64,000 bases of DNA from Staphylococcus marylandisciuri (GCF_025519785.1 NZ_JAOPKZ010000015.1:1-64000), one strand, 5' to 3'. Shown: positions 1 through 7,850, counted from the first letter of the stretch. Translations and numbers: made by a program. Notes: a model not told the origin generated them from the letters alone.

Positions 1-9
1 ACATTTGTT

Positions 10-126
10 GTCTGGTGACGATGGCAAGGAGGTCACACCTGTTCCCATGCCGAACACAGAAGTTAAGCTCCTTAGCGCCGATGGTAGTCGGACTTACGTT
101 CCGCAAGAGTAGGACGTTGCCAGGCA
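10..126 (+). rRNA. rrf: 5S ribosomal RNA
   Basis: The sequence matches a complete bacterial 5S rRNA: it has the conserved CCGAACACAGAAGTTAAG segment and complementary ends (TCTGGTGACG near the start, CGTTGCCAGG near the end). It is the last rRNA gene of an operon whose 16S and 23S genes lie left of the window. The tRNA array begins 7 nt later, so both are probably cut from one precursor. The exact ends are estimated. Confidence 0.95.
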
Positions 127-132
127 AATGAT

Positions 133-208
133 GGAGGATTAGCTCAGCTGGGAGAGCATCTGCCTTACAAGCAGGAGGTCGGCGGTTCGATCCCGTCATC
201 CTCCACCA
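133..208 (+). tRNA. tRNA-Val (UAC)
   Basis: Full cloverleaf with anticodon TAC in CTGCCTTACAAGCAG, acceptor GGAGGAT pairing with the 3' end, and an encoded CCA. First tRNA behind the 5S gene. Confidence 0.95.
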
Positions 209-224
209 TCTTAAATTAAATATT

Positions 225-300
<76 letters not shown>

Positions 301-307
301 TCATTAA

Positions 308-383
308 GAGCCATTAGCTCAGTTGGTAGAGCATCTGACTTTTAATCAGAGGGTCAGAGGTTCGAATCCTCTATGGCTCACCA
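308..383 (+). tRNA. tRNA-Lys (UUU)
   Basis: Anticodon TTT in CTGACTTTTAATCAG, acceptor GAGCCAT, encoded CCA. Confidence 0.95.
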
Positions 384-390
384 TTCATTT

Positions 391-473
391 GCGGGTGTGG
401 CGGAATTGGCAGACGCACTAGACTTAGGATCTAGCGCCTTCACGGCGTGGGGGTTCGACTCCCTTCACCCGCA
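391..473 (+). tRNA. tRNA-Leu (UAG)
   Basis: Class II tRNA with a variable arm; anticodon TAG in GACTTAGGATC. CCA is not encoded. One of three Leu isoacceptors in this array. Confidence 0.93.
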
Positions 474-476
474 TAA

Positions 477-551
477 GCAGAAGTAGTTCAGCGGTAGAAT
501 ACAACCTTGCCAAGGTTGGGGTCGCGGGTTCGAATCCCGTCTTCTGCTCCA
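477..551 (+). tRNA. tRNA-Gly (GCC), proteogenic
   Basis: Anticodon GCC, normal D-loop GG pair (AGCGGTAG) and normal GTTCGAATC T-loop, so it is an ordinary translational tRNA-Gly, unlike the three at 2051-2291. CCA encoded. Confidence 0.95.
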
Positions 552-558
552 TTTTTAC

Positions 559-648
559 GCCGGGGTGGCGGAACTGGCAGACGCACAGGACTTAAAATCC
601 TGCGGTGTGTAGAACACCGTACCGGTTCGATTCCGGTCCTCGGCACCA
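559..648 (+). tRNA. tRNA-Leu (UAA)
   Basis: Class II tRNA; anticodon TAA in GGACTTAAAATCC, long variable arm, encoded CCA. Confidence 0.94.
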
Positions 649-656
649 TCTATTAT

Positions 657-730
<74 letters not shown>

Positions 731-736
731 TTTTTA

Positions 737-810
737 CGGGAAGTAGCTCAGCTTGGTAGAGCACTTGGTTTGGGACCAAGGGGTCGTAGGTTCGAATCCT
801 GTCTTCCCGA
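737..810 (+). tRNA. tRNA-Pro (UGG)
   Basis: Anticodon TGG in TTGGTTTGGGACCAA, acceptor CGGGAAG; no encoded CCA. Confidence 0.94.
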
Positions 811-824
811 TAACGTTTTAAAAT

Positions 825-900
825 GGGGGCTTAGCTCAGCTGGGAGAGCGCCTGCTTTGCACGCAGGAGGTCAGCGGTTCGATCCCGCTAGTCTCCACCA
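825..900 (+). tRNA. tRNA-Ala (UGC)
   Basis: Anticodon TGC in CTGCTTTGCACGCAG, encoded CCA. The acceptor stem (GGGGGCT with AGTCTCC) contains two G-U pairs. Confidence 0.94.
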
Positions 901-916
901 TTTTATAATTGAATAT

Positions 917-990
917 GGCGGTGTAGCTCAGCTGGCTAGAGCGTACGGTTCATACCCGTGAGGTCGGGGGTTCGATCCCCTCCACCGCCA
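917..990 (+). tRNA. tRNA-Met (CAU), elongator
   Basis: Anticodon CAT in CGGTTCATACCCG. The body resembles the Bacillus elongator tRNA-Met, and the initiator-type CGGG acceptor is absent. Confidence 0.9.
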
Positions 991-1014
991 TTATAAAGTG
1001 ATAAATCGTATTTA

Positions 1015-1088
1015 GGACCTTTAGCTCAGTTGGTCAGAGCTAACGGCTCATAACCGTTCGGTCGCAGGTTCGAATCCTGCAAGGTCCA
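1015..1088 (+). tRNA. tRNA-Ile2 (CAU, lysidine-type)
   Basis: Anticodon CAT in ACGGCTCATAACCGT with a GGACCTT acceptor. The body matches the Bacillus minor Ile tRNA, in which TilS converts C34 to lysidine so that it reads AUA. This is recognised by body sequence; pipelines often label it Met. Confidence 0.85.
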
Positions 1089-1096
1089 TATCATTT

Positions 1097-1189
1097 GGAG
1101 GAGTACCCAAGTCCGGCTGAAGGGATCGGTCTTGAAAACCGACAGGGGCTTAACGGCCCGCGGGGGTTCGAATCCCTCCTCCTCCGCCA
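1097..1189 (+). tRNA. tRNA-Ser (UGA), copy 1
   Basis: Class II tRNA; anticodon TGA in GGTCTTGAAAACC, long variable arm, encoded CCA. Nearly identical to the next gene. Confidence 0.93.
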
Positions 1190-1212
1190 TTTAATTATTA
1201 ATATATCATCAT

Positions 1213-1302
1213 GGAGGAATACCCAAGTCCGGCTGAAGGGATCGGTCTTGAAAACCGACAGGGGCTTAACGGCCCGCGGGGGTTCGAATCCCTCTTCCTC
1301 CG
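1213..1302 (+). tRNA. tRNA-Ser (UGA), copy 2
   Basis: Tandem duplicate of the preceding gene. It differs by a compensated acceptor pair (GGAGGAA with TTCCTCC) and lacks the encoded CCA. Confidence 0.93.
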
Positions 1303-1315
1303 TATTTTCTATTAC

Positions 1316-1389
<74 letters not shown>

Positions 1390-1398
1390 TTATTTAAA

Positions 1399-1474
1399 GG
1401 TCCCGTAGTGTAGCGGTTAACACGCCTGCCTGTCACGCAGGAGATCGCGGGTTCGATTCCCGTCGGGACCGCCA
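1399..1474 (+). tRNA. tRNA-Asp (GUC)
   Basis: Anticodon GTC in CTGCCTGTCACGCAG, encoded CCA. A duplicate lies at 37079. Confidence 0.95.
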
Positions 1475-1478
1475 TTAT

Positions 1479-1551
1479 GGTTCAGTAGCTCAGTTGGTAG
1501 AGCAATGGATTGAAGCTCCATGTGTCGGCAGTTCGACTCTGTCCTGAACCA
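1479..1551 (+). tRNA. tRNA-Phe (GAA)
   Basis: Anticodon GAA in TGGATTGAAGCTCCA, acceptor GGTTCAG. A duplicate lies at 37159. Confidence 0.95.
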
Positions 1552-1556
1552 TATGT

Positions 1557-1632
<76 letters not shown>

Positions 1633-1637
1633 TCTTC

Positions 1638-1722
1638 GGAGGGGTAGCGAAGTTGGCCAAACGCGGCGGACTGTAAATCCGCTCCTTCGGGTTCGGCAGT
1701 TCGAATCTGTCCCCCTCCACCA
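1638..1722 (+). tRNA. tRNA-Tyr (GUA)
   Basis: Class II tRNA; anticodon GTA in GGACTGTAAATCC, variable arm, encoded CCA. Confidence 0.95.
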
Positions 1723-1730
1723 TTAATAAT

Positions 1731-1804
1731 AGGGACATAGTTCAACGGTAGAATAAAGGTCTCCAAAACCTTTGATGTGGGTTCGATTCCTACTGTCCCT
1801 GCCA
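1731..1804 (+). tRNA. tRNA-Trp (CCA)
   Basis: Anticodon CCA in AGGTCTCCAAAACCT, acceptor AGGGACA, encoded 3' CCA. Confidence 0.95.
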
Positions 1805-1805
1805 T

Positions 1806-1880
1806 GGCGGTTGTGGCGAAGTGGTTAACGCATCGGATTGTGGTTCCGACACTCGTGGGTTCGATTCCCATCAACCGCCC
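1806..1880 (+). tRNA. tRNA-His (GUG)
   Basis: Anticodon GTG in CGGATTGTGGTTCCG. The eight-pair acceptor stem includes the extra G(-1):C73 pair of His tRNAs. A second copy lies at 37248. Confidence 0.93.
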
Positions 1881-1891
1881 TTTCATATTGA

Positions 1892-1963
1892 TGGGCTATA
1901 GCCAAGCGGTAAGGCAACGGACTTTGACTCCGTCACGCGCTGGTTCGAATCCAGCTAGCCCAG
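1892..1963 (+). tRNA. tRNA-Gln (UUG)
   Basis: Anticodon TTG in CGGACTTTGACTCCG, acceptor TGGGCTA; no encoded CCA. Confidence 0.94.
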
Positions 1964-1968
1964 TTATT

Positions 1969-2042
<74 letters not shown>

Positions 2043-2050
2043 TGTCTTAC

Positions 2051-2125
2051 GCGGGAGTAGTTCAATTTTTAGAACACGTTCCTTCCCGGAACGAGATATA
2101 GGTGTGAGTCCTATCTTCCGCTCCA
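2051..2125 (+). tRNA. Non-proteogenic tRNA-Gly (UCC), copy 1
   Basis: Anticodon loop CTTCCCG gives UCC. Two features of translational tRNAs are missing: the D-loop reads TTCAATTTTTAG and lacks the G18-G19 pair, and the T-arm reads GGTGTGAGTCC instead of GTTCGAATC. Staphylococcal tRNAs of this kind bind EF-Tu poorly and hand glycine to FemX, FemA and FemB for the peptidoglycan interpeptide bridge. First of three tandem copies. Confidence 0.9.
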
Positions 2126-2134
2126 TTAAAATAT

Positions 2135-2209
2135 GCGGGAGTAGTTCAATACTTAGAACATGTTCCTTCCCGGAACAAGATATAGGTGCAAGTCCTATCT
2201 TCCGCTCCA
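2135..2209 (+). tRNA. Non-proteogenic tRNA-Gly (UCC), copy 2
   Basis: Same class as copy 1, with D-loop TTCAATACTTAG and T-arm GGTGCAAGTCC. The anticodon stem has a compensated change (TGTTC with GAACA), so it is under structural selection and not decayed. Confidence 0.9.
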
Positions 2210-2217
2210 TTAAATAT

Positions 2218-2291
2218 GCGGGAGTAGTTCAATTTTAGAACACGTTCCTTCCCGGAACGAGATATAGGTGCGAGTCCTATCTTCCGCTCCA
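2218..2291 (+). tRNA. Non-proteogenic tRNA-Gly (UCC), copy 3
   Basis: Third tandem copy, with a D-loop one base shorter (TTCAATTTTAG) and T-arm GGTGCGAGTCC. Its body is otherwise the same as copy 1. It is followed by a small terminator. Confidence 0.9.
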
Positions 2292-2299
2292 TCGATTTG

Positions 2300-2320
2300 C
2301 TTCCAATGTGGAAGTTTTTT
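2300..2320 (+). terminator. Small intrinsic terminator after the tRNA-Gly trio
   Basis: CTTCC-loop-GGAAG followed by six T. It lies between the peptidoglycan tRNA-Gly genes and tRNA-Leu(CAA), so it may end or attenuate the array transcript before its last gene. Confidence 0.6.
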
Positions 2321-2333
2321 CTATATTTAATAA

Positions 2334-2417
2334 GCCGGTGTGGCGGAATTGGCAGACGCGCGGGACTCAAAATCCCGTTCCTTCTGAGGAGTGTCGGTTC
2401 GAACCCGACCACCGGTA
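2334..2417 (+). tRNA. tRNA-Leu (CAA)
   Basis: Class II tRNA; anticodon CAA in GGGACTCAAAATCCC, variable arm. Last gene of the array, separated from the rest by a terminator-like hairpin. Confidence 0.94.
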
Positions 2418-2450
2418 TTTATAGTGATGAATTAAGTATCATAATATACT

Positions 2451-2611
2451 GAGGCTGGGTCATAATGTAATGTCCCAGTCTCTTTCATCATCTTGGCAGT
2501 AGATGACTGATTTGAAAATGCGCTTATATCAAGCTTTTTTCAATTCTAGTCATCCTTGCCGGGGCGGGACTACGAAATCTTTTATTTAAATTAGATTTCT
2601 GTCCCGCTCCC
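2451..2611 (-). repeat. Family A three-hairpin repeat
   Basis: One long copy of the dispersed family. In this orientation it runs GAGGCTGGG...CCCAGTCTC (hairpin III), then the AGATGACTGATTTGAAAA hairpin II, then hairpin I ending TTTCTGTCCCGCTCCC. Strand is given relative to a unit that starts GGGAGCGGGACAG. Confidence 0.9.
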
Positions 2612-2652
2612 TTTTACTTTCTAACTATAGAATATAAATAAAAAGGGCACTC

Positions 2653-2696
2653 AAATGGCACGAAAGTCTCTAGGTATGTGGCACGTGCCATTTTTT
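2653..2696 (+). terminator. Hairpin terminator downstream of the tRNA array
   Basis: AATGGCAC ... GTGCCATT followed by T residues. It probably ends any transcript leaving the tRNA array. Confidence 0.5.
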
Positions 2697-2754
2697 GGCT
2701 CTATACTAAATAGGACTGACGACTTCAACCAGTCCTATTTGACAAAGAGCCTTT
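2697..2754. repeat. Palindromic repeat with CTATACTAAATAGGACT
   Basis: AATAGGACT ... AGTCCTATT forms a hairpin inside an outer GGCTCT/AGAGCC pair. A close copy at 39281-39337 starts with the same CTATACTAAATAGGACTG. It could be an insertion-sequence end or a small palindromic element; the family is not identified. Confidence 0.6.
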
Positions 2755-2893
2755 AAAAAGCGCGTTTGAAATATCCTCTTGCTATTTATCTGACAAGTTA
2801 CTAAATTGTACAAAAATTGGTTGTTTAACATTTTTGACCTACAGGATGATTAGGGAAGATATATGAATCCGAACATATTATCTCTCGCATAAA

Positions 2894-3439
2894 TTATCTA
2901 CTTCTTTCAGTAAAAAGTTCCATTAAGTAAACAAGTTGAGAAACTATATGTTCTTTTTGTGATTCCTTCTTTGTTAGAAATATATTGATTAATTCAATTA
3001 CACCACTTGCAAAGAACTGAATAAATAATTCATAGTCAGGTTGAGTTTTAGTAAGATGTTCTAGCTCTTCCTTCTTTTTGAGCTCATTCGCAATAAACAG
3101 TTGTAACTTTTTCTTATACTGATTAGCAATTTGAATGTTAAATAATCGATTAAAGAAAGATTTGTTTTTTTCAAAGTAGTCAAACCAAATTTTTGTTCCT
3201 TCTTTTAAACCTAACTCTTTTTTGGCTTCACAAATATCTTCTAATTCTTTAAATTTCTTATCTACGATTGAATCTAATAAATCAAATTTATCCATATAAT
3301 GTAAGTAAAATGTTTTACGTCCAATCTGAGCTTTATCAGTAATATTTTTTACAGTGATATTATCAAAACCTATAGTATTAAATAATTCGAAGAAACTGTC
3401 ATTAATTATTTGTCTTGTTTTTACAACTCGTAAGTCCAT
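2894..3439 (-). CDS. TetR family transcriptional regulator
   Basis: A 181-residue protein of typical TetR length. The N-terminal helix-turn-helix spans about residues 7-50 (TVKNITDKAQIGRKTFYLHY is the recognition region), and the rest is a helical ligand-binding and dimerisation domain. The ATG is preceded by AGAGGT. The gene diverges from the alpha/beta hydrolase at 3607 with 167 bp between them, which is the usual arrangement for a TetR repressor and its target. An AT-rich palindrome in the gap could be its operator. The ligand is unknown; induction of the hydrolase by a small hydrophobic compound is only an inference from the family. Confidence 0.85.
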   Translation of the reverse strand: MDLRVVKTRQIINDSFFELFNTIGFDNITVKNITDKAQIGRKTFYLHYMDKFDLLDSIVDKKFKELEDICEAKKELGLKEGTKIWFDYFEKNKSFFNRLFNIQIANQYKKKLQLFIANELKKKEELEHLTKTQPDYELFIQFFASGVIELINIFLTKKESQKEHIVSQLVYLMELFTERSR

Positions 3440-3493
3440 TTATTAATCTACCTCTCTTATAACCCATATTTTTAAAGGTGAGTATTATTTCTC

Positions 3494-3507
3494 ATTATTT
3501 AAATAAT
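3494..3507. promoter_or_regulatory. Candidate operator palindrome
   Basis: ATTATTTAAATAAT is a perfect 14-bp palindrome in the gap between the divergent TetR and hydrolase genes, a plausible TetR site. Palindromes of A and T arise easily in this AT-rich DNA. Confidence 0.35.
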
Positions 3508-3606
3508 ATGAATAGTAAATATAAAATTATTTGTTATTATCAGATTATACACAAATGAGTATTACGTATCTATAGAGAATTAAATTATAAAGGAGTTGTA
3601 GTTACA

Positions 3607-4530
3607 ATGAAAGAGCAGAATCTTAAATTTAAAACGAGAAATATATATACTACTGGTATCTTAAGAACGCCAGAACAAGCATCTGATAAACCATTACCAA
3701 CAATAGTCATTATGCATCCTATTAGTAGCGTCAAAGAACAAACTGCAAGTATATACGCAAAACATTTAACTAACGAGGGTTTTGTGACGTTTGTATTTGA
3801 CGCAGGTCACCAAGGTGAATTACATGAAGAACCAGATTATATTGAGAACCCGTACTATCGTGTAGAGGATGCGAAATATGCAATTGATTTTCTAAATACG
3901 TTAGCTATTATCGATAATACACGTATTGGCATCTTAGGTATCTGTGGCGGTGGTGGATACGCTGTCAACGCTAGTCTGACAGATAAACGTATAAAAGCAG
4001 TAGGTTCTGTGGTAGGTGCAGATTTCGGGACATTAACTAGAGAAGGGGATTTATCACCGAATGCAGCATTAGATATGTTACACAATCTTGCTAAACAGCG
4101 CGAGGCAGAGGCAACAGGTGATGATGTCGCATATACTCAATATATTCCCGATTCTGAAGAACAACGTCAGCAAGCAGGTATTAATGATATCGATATCGAA
4201 CAAGCTGTCGATTACTACCGTACGGAACGTGGTTATCACGAAAATTCAATCAATCGCTATCGTCTTTTAAGCAATATTGAAGTGGCAGGTTTTGATGCTT
4301 ATCATTTAGTGGATAAACTATTAGATCAACCACTATATATCGTCGCTGGTAGCGTACCAGGTGGCTTTGGTTCTTACCGTTTTGCATATCATTTATTTGA
4401 TAACGCATTGACTAAAGATAAAAAGCTTCACATTGTTGACGGGGCCTCTCATTATGATTTGTACGATCAACCGAAAGCTGTGGATGAGGCTTTATCTGGA
4501 TTAATTCCATTTTATAAAGAGAAGTTATAA
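3607..4530 (+). CDS. Alpha/beta hydrolase, dienelactone-hydrolase-like
   Basis: A 307-residue cytoplasmic protein with an alpha/beta-hydrolase fold. The nucleophile elbow reads GICGGGGYA (about residue 118), so the nucleophile is probably Cys, as in some dienelactone-hydrolase relatives. A late DGASHYDLY segment supplies the likely catalytic His, and the oxyanion region follows MHPISS. The start has a good AAAGGAG upstream. It is divergent from the TetR gene, which probably controls it. The substrate cannot be told from sequence; an ester or small xenobiotic is a reasonable guess. Transcription probably ends before the repeats at 4663. Confidence 0.8.
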   Translation: MKEQNLKFKTRNIYTTGILRTPEQASDKPLPTIVIMHPISSVKEQTASIYAKHLTNEGFVTFVFDAGHQGELHEEPDYIENPYYRVEDAKYAIDFLNTLAIIDNTRIGILGICGGGGYAVNASLTDKRIKAVGSVVGADFGTLTREGDLSPNAALDMLHNLAKQREAEATGDDVAYTQYIPDSEEQRQQAGINDIDIEQAVDYYRTERGYHENSINRYRLLSNIEVAGFDAYHLVDKLLDQPLYIVAGSVPGGFGSYRFAYHLFDNALTKDKKLHIVDGASHYDLYDQPKAVDEALSGLIPFYKEKL

Positions 4531-4662
4531 AATTTTTATTTTAATTATGATCAATACGTAAAGTTTGTAGATTAAATCATTGCAAACGATGTAGAGACAA
4601 AGAAAATGATTGAGTTAAGTATGGTTATTTTATTGTAGAAGCGCTTGACTAATCGTAGGAAA

Positions 4663-4778
4663 GAGGTCGGTACAAAAGCGTTTAGGATTTGAGCAGGGGG
4701 CCCCAACACAGAGAAACTGGTAAACCAGTTTCCGCAAGCACAGCAAGTTGGGGTGGGGCCCCAACACAGAGAAAATGG
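4663..4778. repeat. STAR (family B) composite repeat
   Basis: A module GAGGTCGGTACAAAAGCG...TTAGGATTTGAGCA, then two STAR-type cores (GGGGCCCCAACACAGAG) separated by an AACTGG/CCAGTT arm and GCACAGCAAGTTGGGGT. The core is the complement of the S. aureus STAR consensus TNTGTTGNGGCCCN. Confidence 0.85.
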
Positions 4779-4932
4779 TACATAATGTAATGTCTCAAGC
4801 TCTTTCAACATCTTGGCAGTAGATGACTGATTTGAAAATGCGCTTGTATCAAGCTTTTTTCAATTCTAGTCATCCTTGCCGGGGCGGGACTACGAAATCT
4901 TTTTATTCAAAATCGATTTCTGTCCCGCTCCC
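4779..4932 (-). repeat. Family A three-hairpin repeat
   Basis: Joined directly to the STAR unit. Hairpin III is damaged on the left (only CATAATGTAATGTCTCAAGCTC remains recognisable), while hairpins II and I are intact, ending CTGTCCCGCTCCC. Confidence 0.88.
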
Positions 4933-5097
4933 TTTATTTAATAACAAATTAATTCCTCATAATGAGTAAAATCCTTCTGCTTATTAAGAGGTTTCTCCTC
5001 TATTCTAAGCGTTTTTAACAGAAGAGCCTTAACAAATTGTCGTATATGATTATAAATTGATGTTTAAAAGGTAACTATTGCTCTCCTAACAACACTT

Positions 5098-5120
5098 TAA
5101 ATCGTTATGATTACAATTTA
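5098..5120. promoter_or_regulatory. Zur-box-like operator
   Basis: A 23-bp imperfect palindrome centred on TCGTTATGATTACAA, closely matching the Gram-positive Zur box TCGTAATNATTACGA, with 9 of 11 arm pairs complementary. It sits immediately 5' of the -35 of the zinc lipoprotein gene, which fits zinc-dependent repression. Confidence 0.8.
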
Positions 5121-5124
5121 GGTA

Positions 5125-5153
5125 TTGCAAATGAGACGAAATCAGTGTATGCT
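5125..5153 (+). promoter_or_regulatory. Promoter of the zinc-binding lipoprotein gene
   Basis: TTGCAA (-35), a 17-bp spacer and TATGCT (-10). The -10 overlaps the possible upstream start at 5145, which supports translation from 5187. Confidence 0.65.
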
Positions 5154-5186
5154 ATTAAACGTAATTATTTCGATTTGGAGGTTAAC

Positions 5187-6149
5187 ATGTTGAAGAGAAT
5201 ATTATTTATACTAAGTGCTTTTATTCTAACTATAGCTTTAACTGGTTGTGGTAAAGAAGATAAAAAGGTCAGTCAAGACAATAAGATGACTATACATACT
5301 ACTGTCTTTGCTTATAAAAGCTTTGTAGATCAAATTGGCGGTAAATATGTCAATACGAAATCAATCTATCCTGCTGGTGCCGACATTCACTCCTATGAGC
5401 CTACTCAAAAGAAAATGACTGATATAGCAAAAGGGGACCTGTTTATTTACTCAGGTGATGATTTAGATCCAGTTGGTAAAAAAATCAGTCAGTCAATTGA
5501 TAATAAAGATAAGAAGTTAGCTTTAGCTGATAATCTAACTAAAGAAGACCTCTTGAGGGAAGAGGAAGATCATGACCATGAACATGAAGAAGGGCATGAC
5601 CACGATCATGACCATGACCATTCAGGCACAGATCCACATGTCTGGTTAGATCCTCAATTAGATAAGAAATTTGCTAAACAAATCAAGGATAAACTTGTAG
5701 CTAAGGATTCTAAGCATAAAGATTATTATGAGCAAAACTATAAAAAATTAGTTAAAGATCTATCTGATATAGATAAGGATCTAAAAGCAATTACTAAAAA
5801 TAAAAAACGAGATAAAGTCATTATCTCTCATGATTCTTTAGGGTATCTTGCACATCGTTATGATTTTGAACAAGAAGGTGTTAATGGCATGAATGATGAA
5901 GAGCCAAGCCAAAAGAAAGTTATGAAGATGATTAATGATATTAAATCTTCTGATCAACCATATGTCTTATATGAGCAAAATATTCCATCTAAAGTTACAG
6001 ACGTAATCAGAAAAGAAACTAAAGTTAAACCTTTAGAATTCCATAATTTATCAGTACTAACGAAAGATGAGCAGGATAAAAAACATGTCACTTATCAATC
6101 AATTATGAGAGAGAACATTAAATCGTTAGATAAGGCCTTAAATGAATAG
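5187..6149 (+). CDS. Zinc ABC transporter substrate-binding lipoprotein (ZnuA/AdcA type)
   Basis: A 320-residue cluster A-I solute-binding protein. The start at 5187 is chosen because GGAGG lies just upstream and it gives a clean lipoprotein signal (LTGCGKED lipobox). A His-rich acidic loop (HDHDHDHDH, about residues 130-150) is typical of zinc binders. Metal ligands visible are His in GADIHSYEP, His in TDPHVWLDP and His in ISHDSLGYL. It has the length of ZnuA or MntC and lacks the C-terminal ZinT domain of S. aureus AdcA. No permease or ATPase gene is adjacent, so it must use a transporter encoded elsewhere. The Zur box upstream indicates induction under zinc starvation. Confidence 0.88.
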   Translation: MLKRILFILSAFILTIALTGCGKEDKKVSQDNKMTIHTTVFAYKSFVDQIGGKYVNTKSIYPAGADIHSYEPTQKKMTDIAKGDLFIYSGDDLDPVGKKISQSIDNKDKKLALADNLTKEDLLREEEDHDHEHEEGHDHDHDHDHSGTDPHVWLDPQLDKKFAKQIKDKLVAKDSKHKDYYEQNYKKLVKDLSDIDKDLKAITKNKKRDKVIISHDSLGYLAHRYDFEQEGVNGMNDEEPSQKKVMKMINDIKSSDQPYVLYEQNIPSKVTDVIRKETKVKPLEFHNLSVLTKDEQDKKHVTYQSIMRENIKSLDKALNE

Positions 6150-6213
6150 AACATGATTTCTTTTTGTAGCTAAATTAGCCAATTTAATTTAGGTGCGAAA
6201 ACCTAATTTAAAC

Positions 6214-6262
6214 AGGATTGAAGTTAAGCAGTCAAAACTTAATTTCAATCCTTATTTTTTTC
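6214..6262 (+). terminator. Terminator of the zinc lipoprotein gene
   Basis: Arms AGGATTGAAGTTAAG and CTTAATTTCAATCCT (one G-U pair) followed by TTATTTTTTT. A weaker AATTTAGGT/ACCTAATTT hairpin precedes it. Confidence 0.8.
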
Positions 6263-6348
6263 TTTCATGTACGTCAAATTTTACGTTGAGGTTTAACACC
6301 GAATATTATATTATTAATCTATTAAAATTATGCGGAGGACGAGCAGCT

Positions 6349-7407
6349 ATGTCTGAAACAAGGTTAACTTTTAAACAGTTTTTTATTAATATTTTAAATG
6401 CAGTTGGAACGGGAGTGGTTATTGCATTAATACCTAATGCCTTACTTGGTGAATTGCTAAAGTTCTTTAAAGAGGGTCATCCTTTTTTAGAACTCTCTTA
6501 TCAACTGGTTATAGTTATTCAATCATTTATGGCTTTCATAGTAGGTATAATGGCAGCACATCAATTTAAATTTAGTGGTGCAGGAGCTACGATGGTCGGA
6601 CTCTCTGCAATGCTTGGATCAGGGGCCATCGTTTACTCTAATAATGCCATCCAATTAAAAGGAATTGGTGACATTATTAACACTATAGTCGTAGTATCAA
6701 TTGCTTGTGCTTTATTTTTACTACTTAGAAATAAGTTAGGTTCTCTAGAGATGATAATATTGCCGGTCGTCATCCCAATATTAAGTGGTAGCATCGGTTT
6801 GTTTACCTTACCATATGTAGGTAAAGTGACTAAGGGTTTAGGCCATCTCATCGCCTCATTTACAGAGCTTAATCCTCTGTTAATGTCCATTCTCATCTGC
6901 GTTTCCTATGCTTTGCTTATGGTAACCCCTATTTCTGTAGTAGCCATCGCAACTGCTATAGGATTGAGTGGATTAGGTAGCGGTGCCGCAAATTTAGGAA
7001 TAGTTGCAGCTTGCGTGACATTTATATTCGGTTCACTGAAGGTTAATAGTATCGGTGTTAATATGGTATTATTCATAGGAGCAGCAAAGATGATGATTCC
7101 TGTGTATTTTAAAAATCTTATCATTATGATACCACTAACGATAAATGGTGTTATTGGTGGTCTAGTAGCGTATTTCTTCCAAATTAAAGGGACTCCGATG
7201 TCTGCTGGATTTGGTTATACAGGTTTAGTGGGTCCAATCAATGCGTTTAATCGCATGTCAGGGGACGCTACTACAAATATAATTATTCTGGTCTTCGCTT
7301 ATTTAATAATTCCTTTCGTGAGTGGTTTCTTAGTTCATTCTTTATGTAAACGATTAATAGGGAAATATAACGATGAAATATTTAAATTTGAAATCACAAA
7401 GCAGTAG
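6349..7407 (+). CDS. PTS IIC-like membrane protein, PfoR family
   Basis: A 352-residue polytopic protein with about nine or ten hydrophobic segments and Gly-rich turns (GAGATMVGLSAMLGSGA, GLSGLGSGAANLG). It resembles PTS_EIIC_2/PfoR-type proteins, annotated in staphylococci as PTS IIC or perfringolysin O regulator-like. The start at 6349 has GCGGAGGACG upstream; an earlier in-frame start at 6193 would run through the preceding terminator and is rejected. No IIA, IIB or metabolic gene is nearby, so the substrate is unknown and coupling to the phosphotransferase system is uncertain. Confidence 0.75.
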   Translation: MSETRLTFKQFFINILNAVGTGVVIALIPNALLGELLKFFKEGHPFLELSYQLVIVIQSFMAFIVGIMAAHQFKFSGAGATMVGLSAMLGSGAIVYSNNAIQLKGIGDIINTIVVVSIACALFLLLRNKLGSLEMIILPVVIPILSGSIGLFTLPYVGKVTKGLGHLIASFTELNPLLMSILICVSYALLMVTPISVVAIATAIGLSGLGSGAANLGIVAACVTFIFGSLKVNSIGVNMVLFIGAAKMMIPVYFKNLIIMIPLTINGVIGGLVAYFFQIKGTPMSAGFGYTGLVGPINAFNRMSGDATTNIIILVFAYLIIPFVSGFLVHSLCKRLIGKYNDEIFKFEITKQ

Positions 7408-7444
7408 CGCTGAAATTTGATGAGAAGACGGATAATGAGTAATT

Positions 7445-7643
7445 GGAGGCTGGGACATAATGGTCTTTGACTAGAGAGAAAGAGGCTGGGACATAATGTA
7501 ATGTCTCAGCCTTTTTCAGCATTTTGGCAGTAGATGACTGATTTGAAAACGCGCTTGTATCAAGCTTTTTTCAATTCTAGTCATCCTTGCCGGGGCGGGA
7601 CAACGAAATCTTTTTGTTCAAATTAGATTTCTGTCCCGCTCCC
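7445..7643 (-). repeat. Family A repeat with duplicated hairpin III end
   Basis: Begins GGCTGGGACATAATGGTCTTTGAC, then a second GAGGCTGGGACATAATG arm, then hairpins II and I to CTGTCCCGCTCCC. It fills most of the gap between the PTS gene and queG. Confidence 0.9.
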
Positions 7644-7850
7644 TTTAACAATTGAAATGGCATGTCATCATTGATCAACATAATTTGACTCGACCTGCGT
7701 TGAAGGGAGTAACGTGGAAATTACTTCAAGCAAGCGAATGTTCACTTATTATTATAAATATTTCACCATTAAAGGACTAAATTGTTTTCTATTAAGCTTT
7801 TTATAAATATGTTAAAATTATTCTGCAGTTAATGCAGGGTGGTATGAATT

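Noticed and set aside
6193..6348. N-terminal extension of the PTS IIC-like protein from 6193
   Set aside because: It would run through the terminator of the zinc lipoprotein gene, and the start at 6349 has the good ribosome-binding site.
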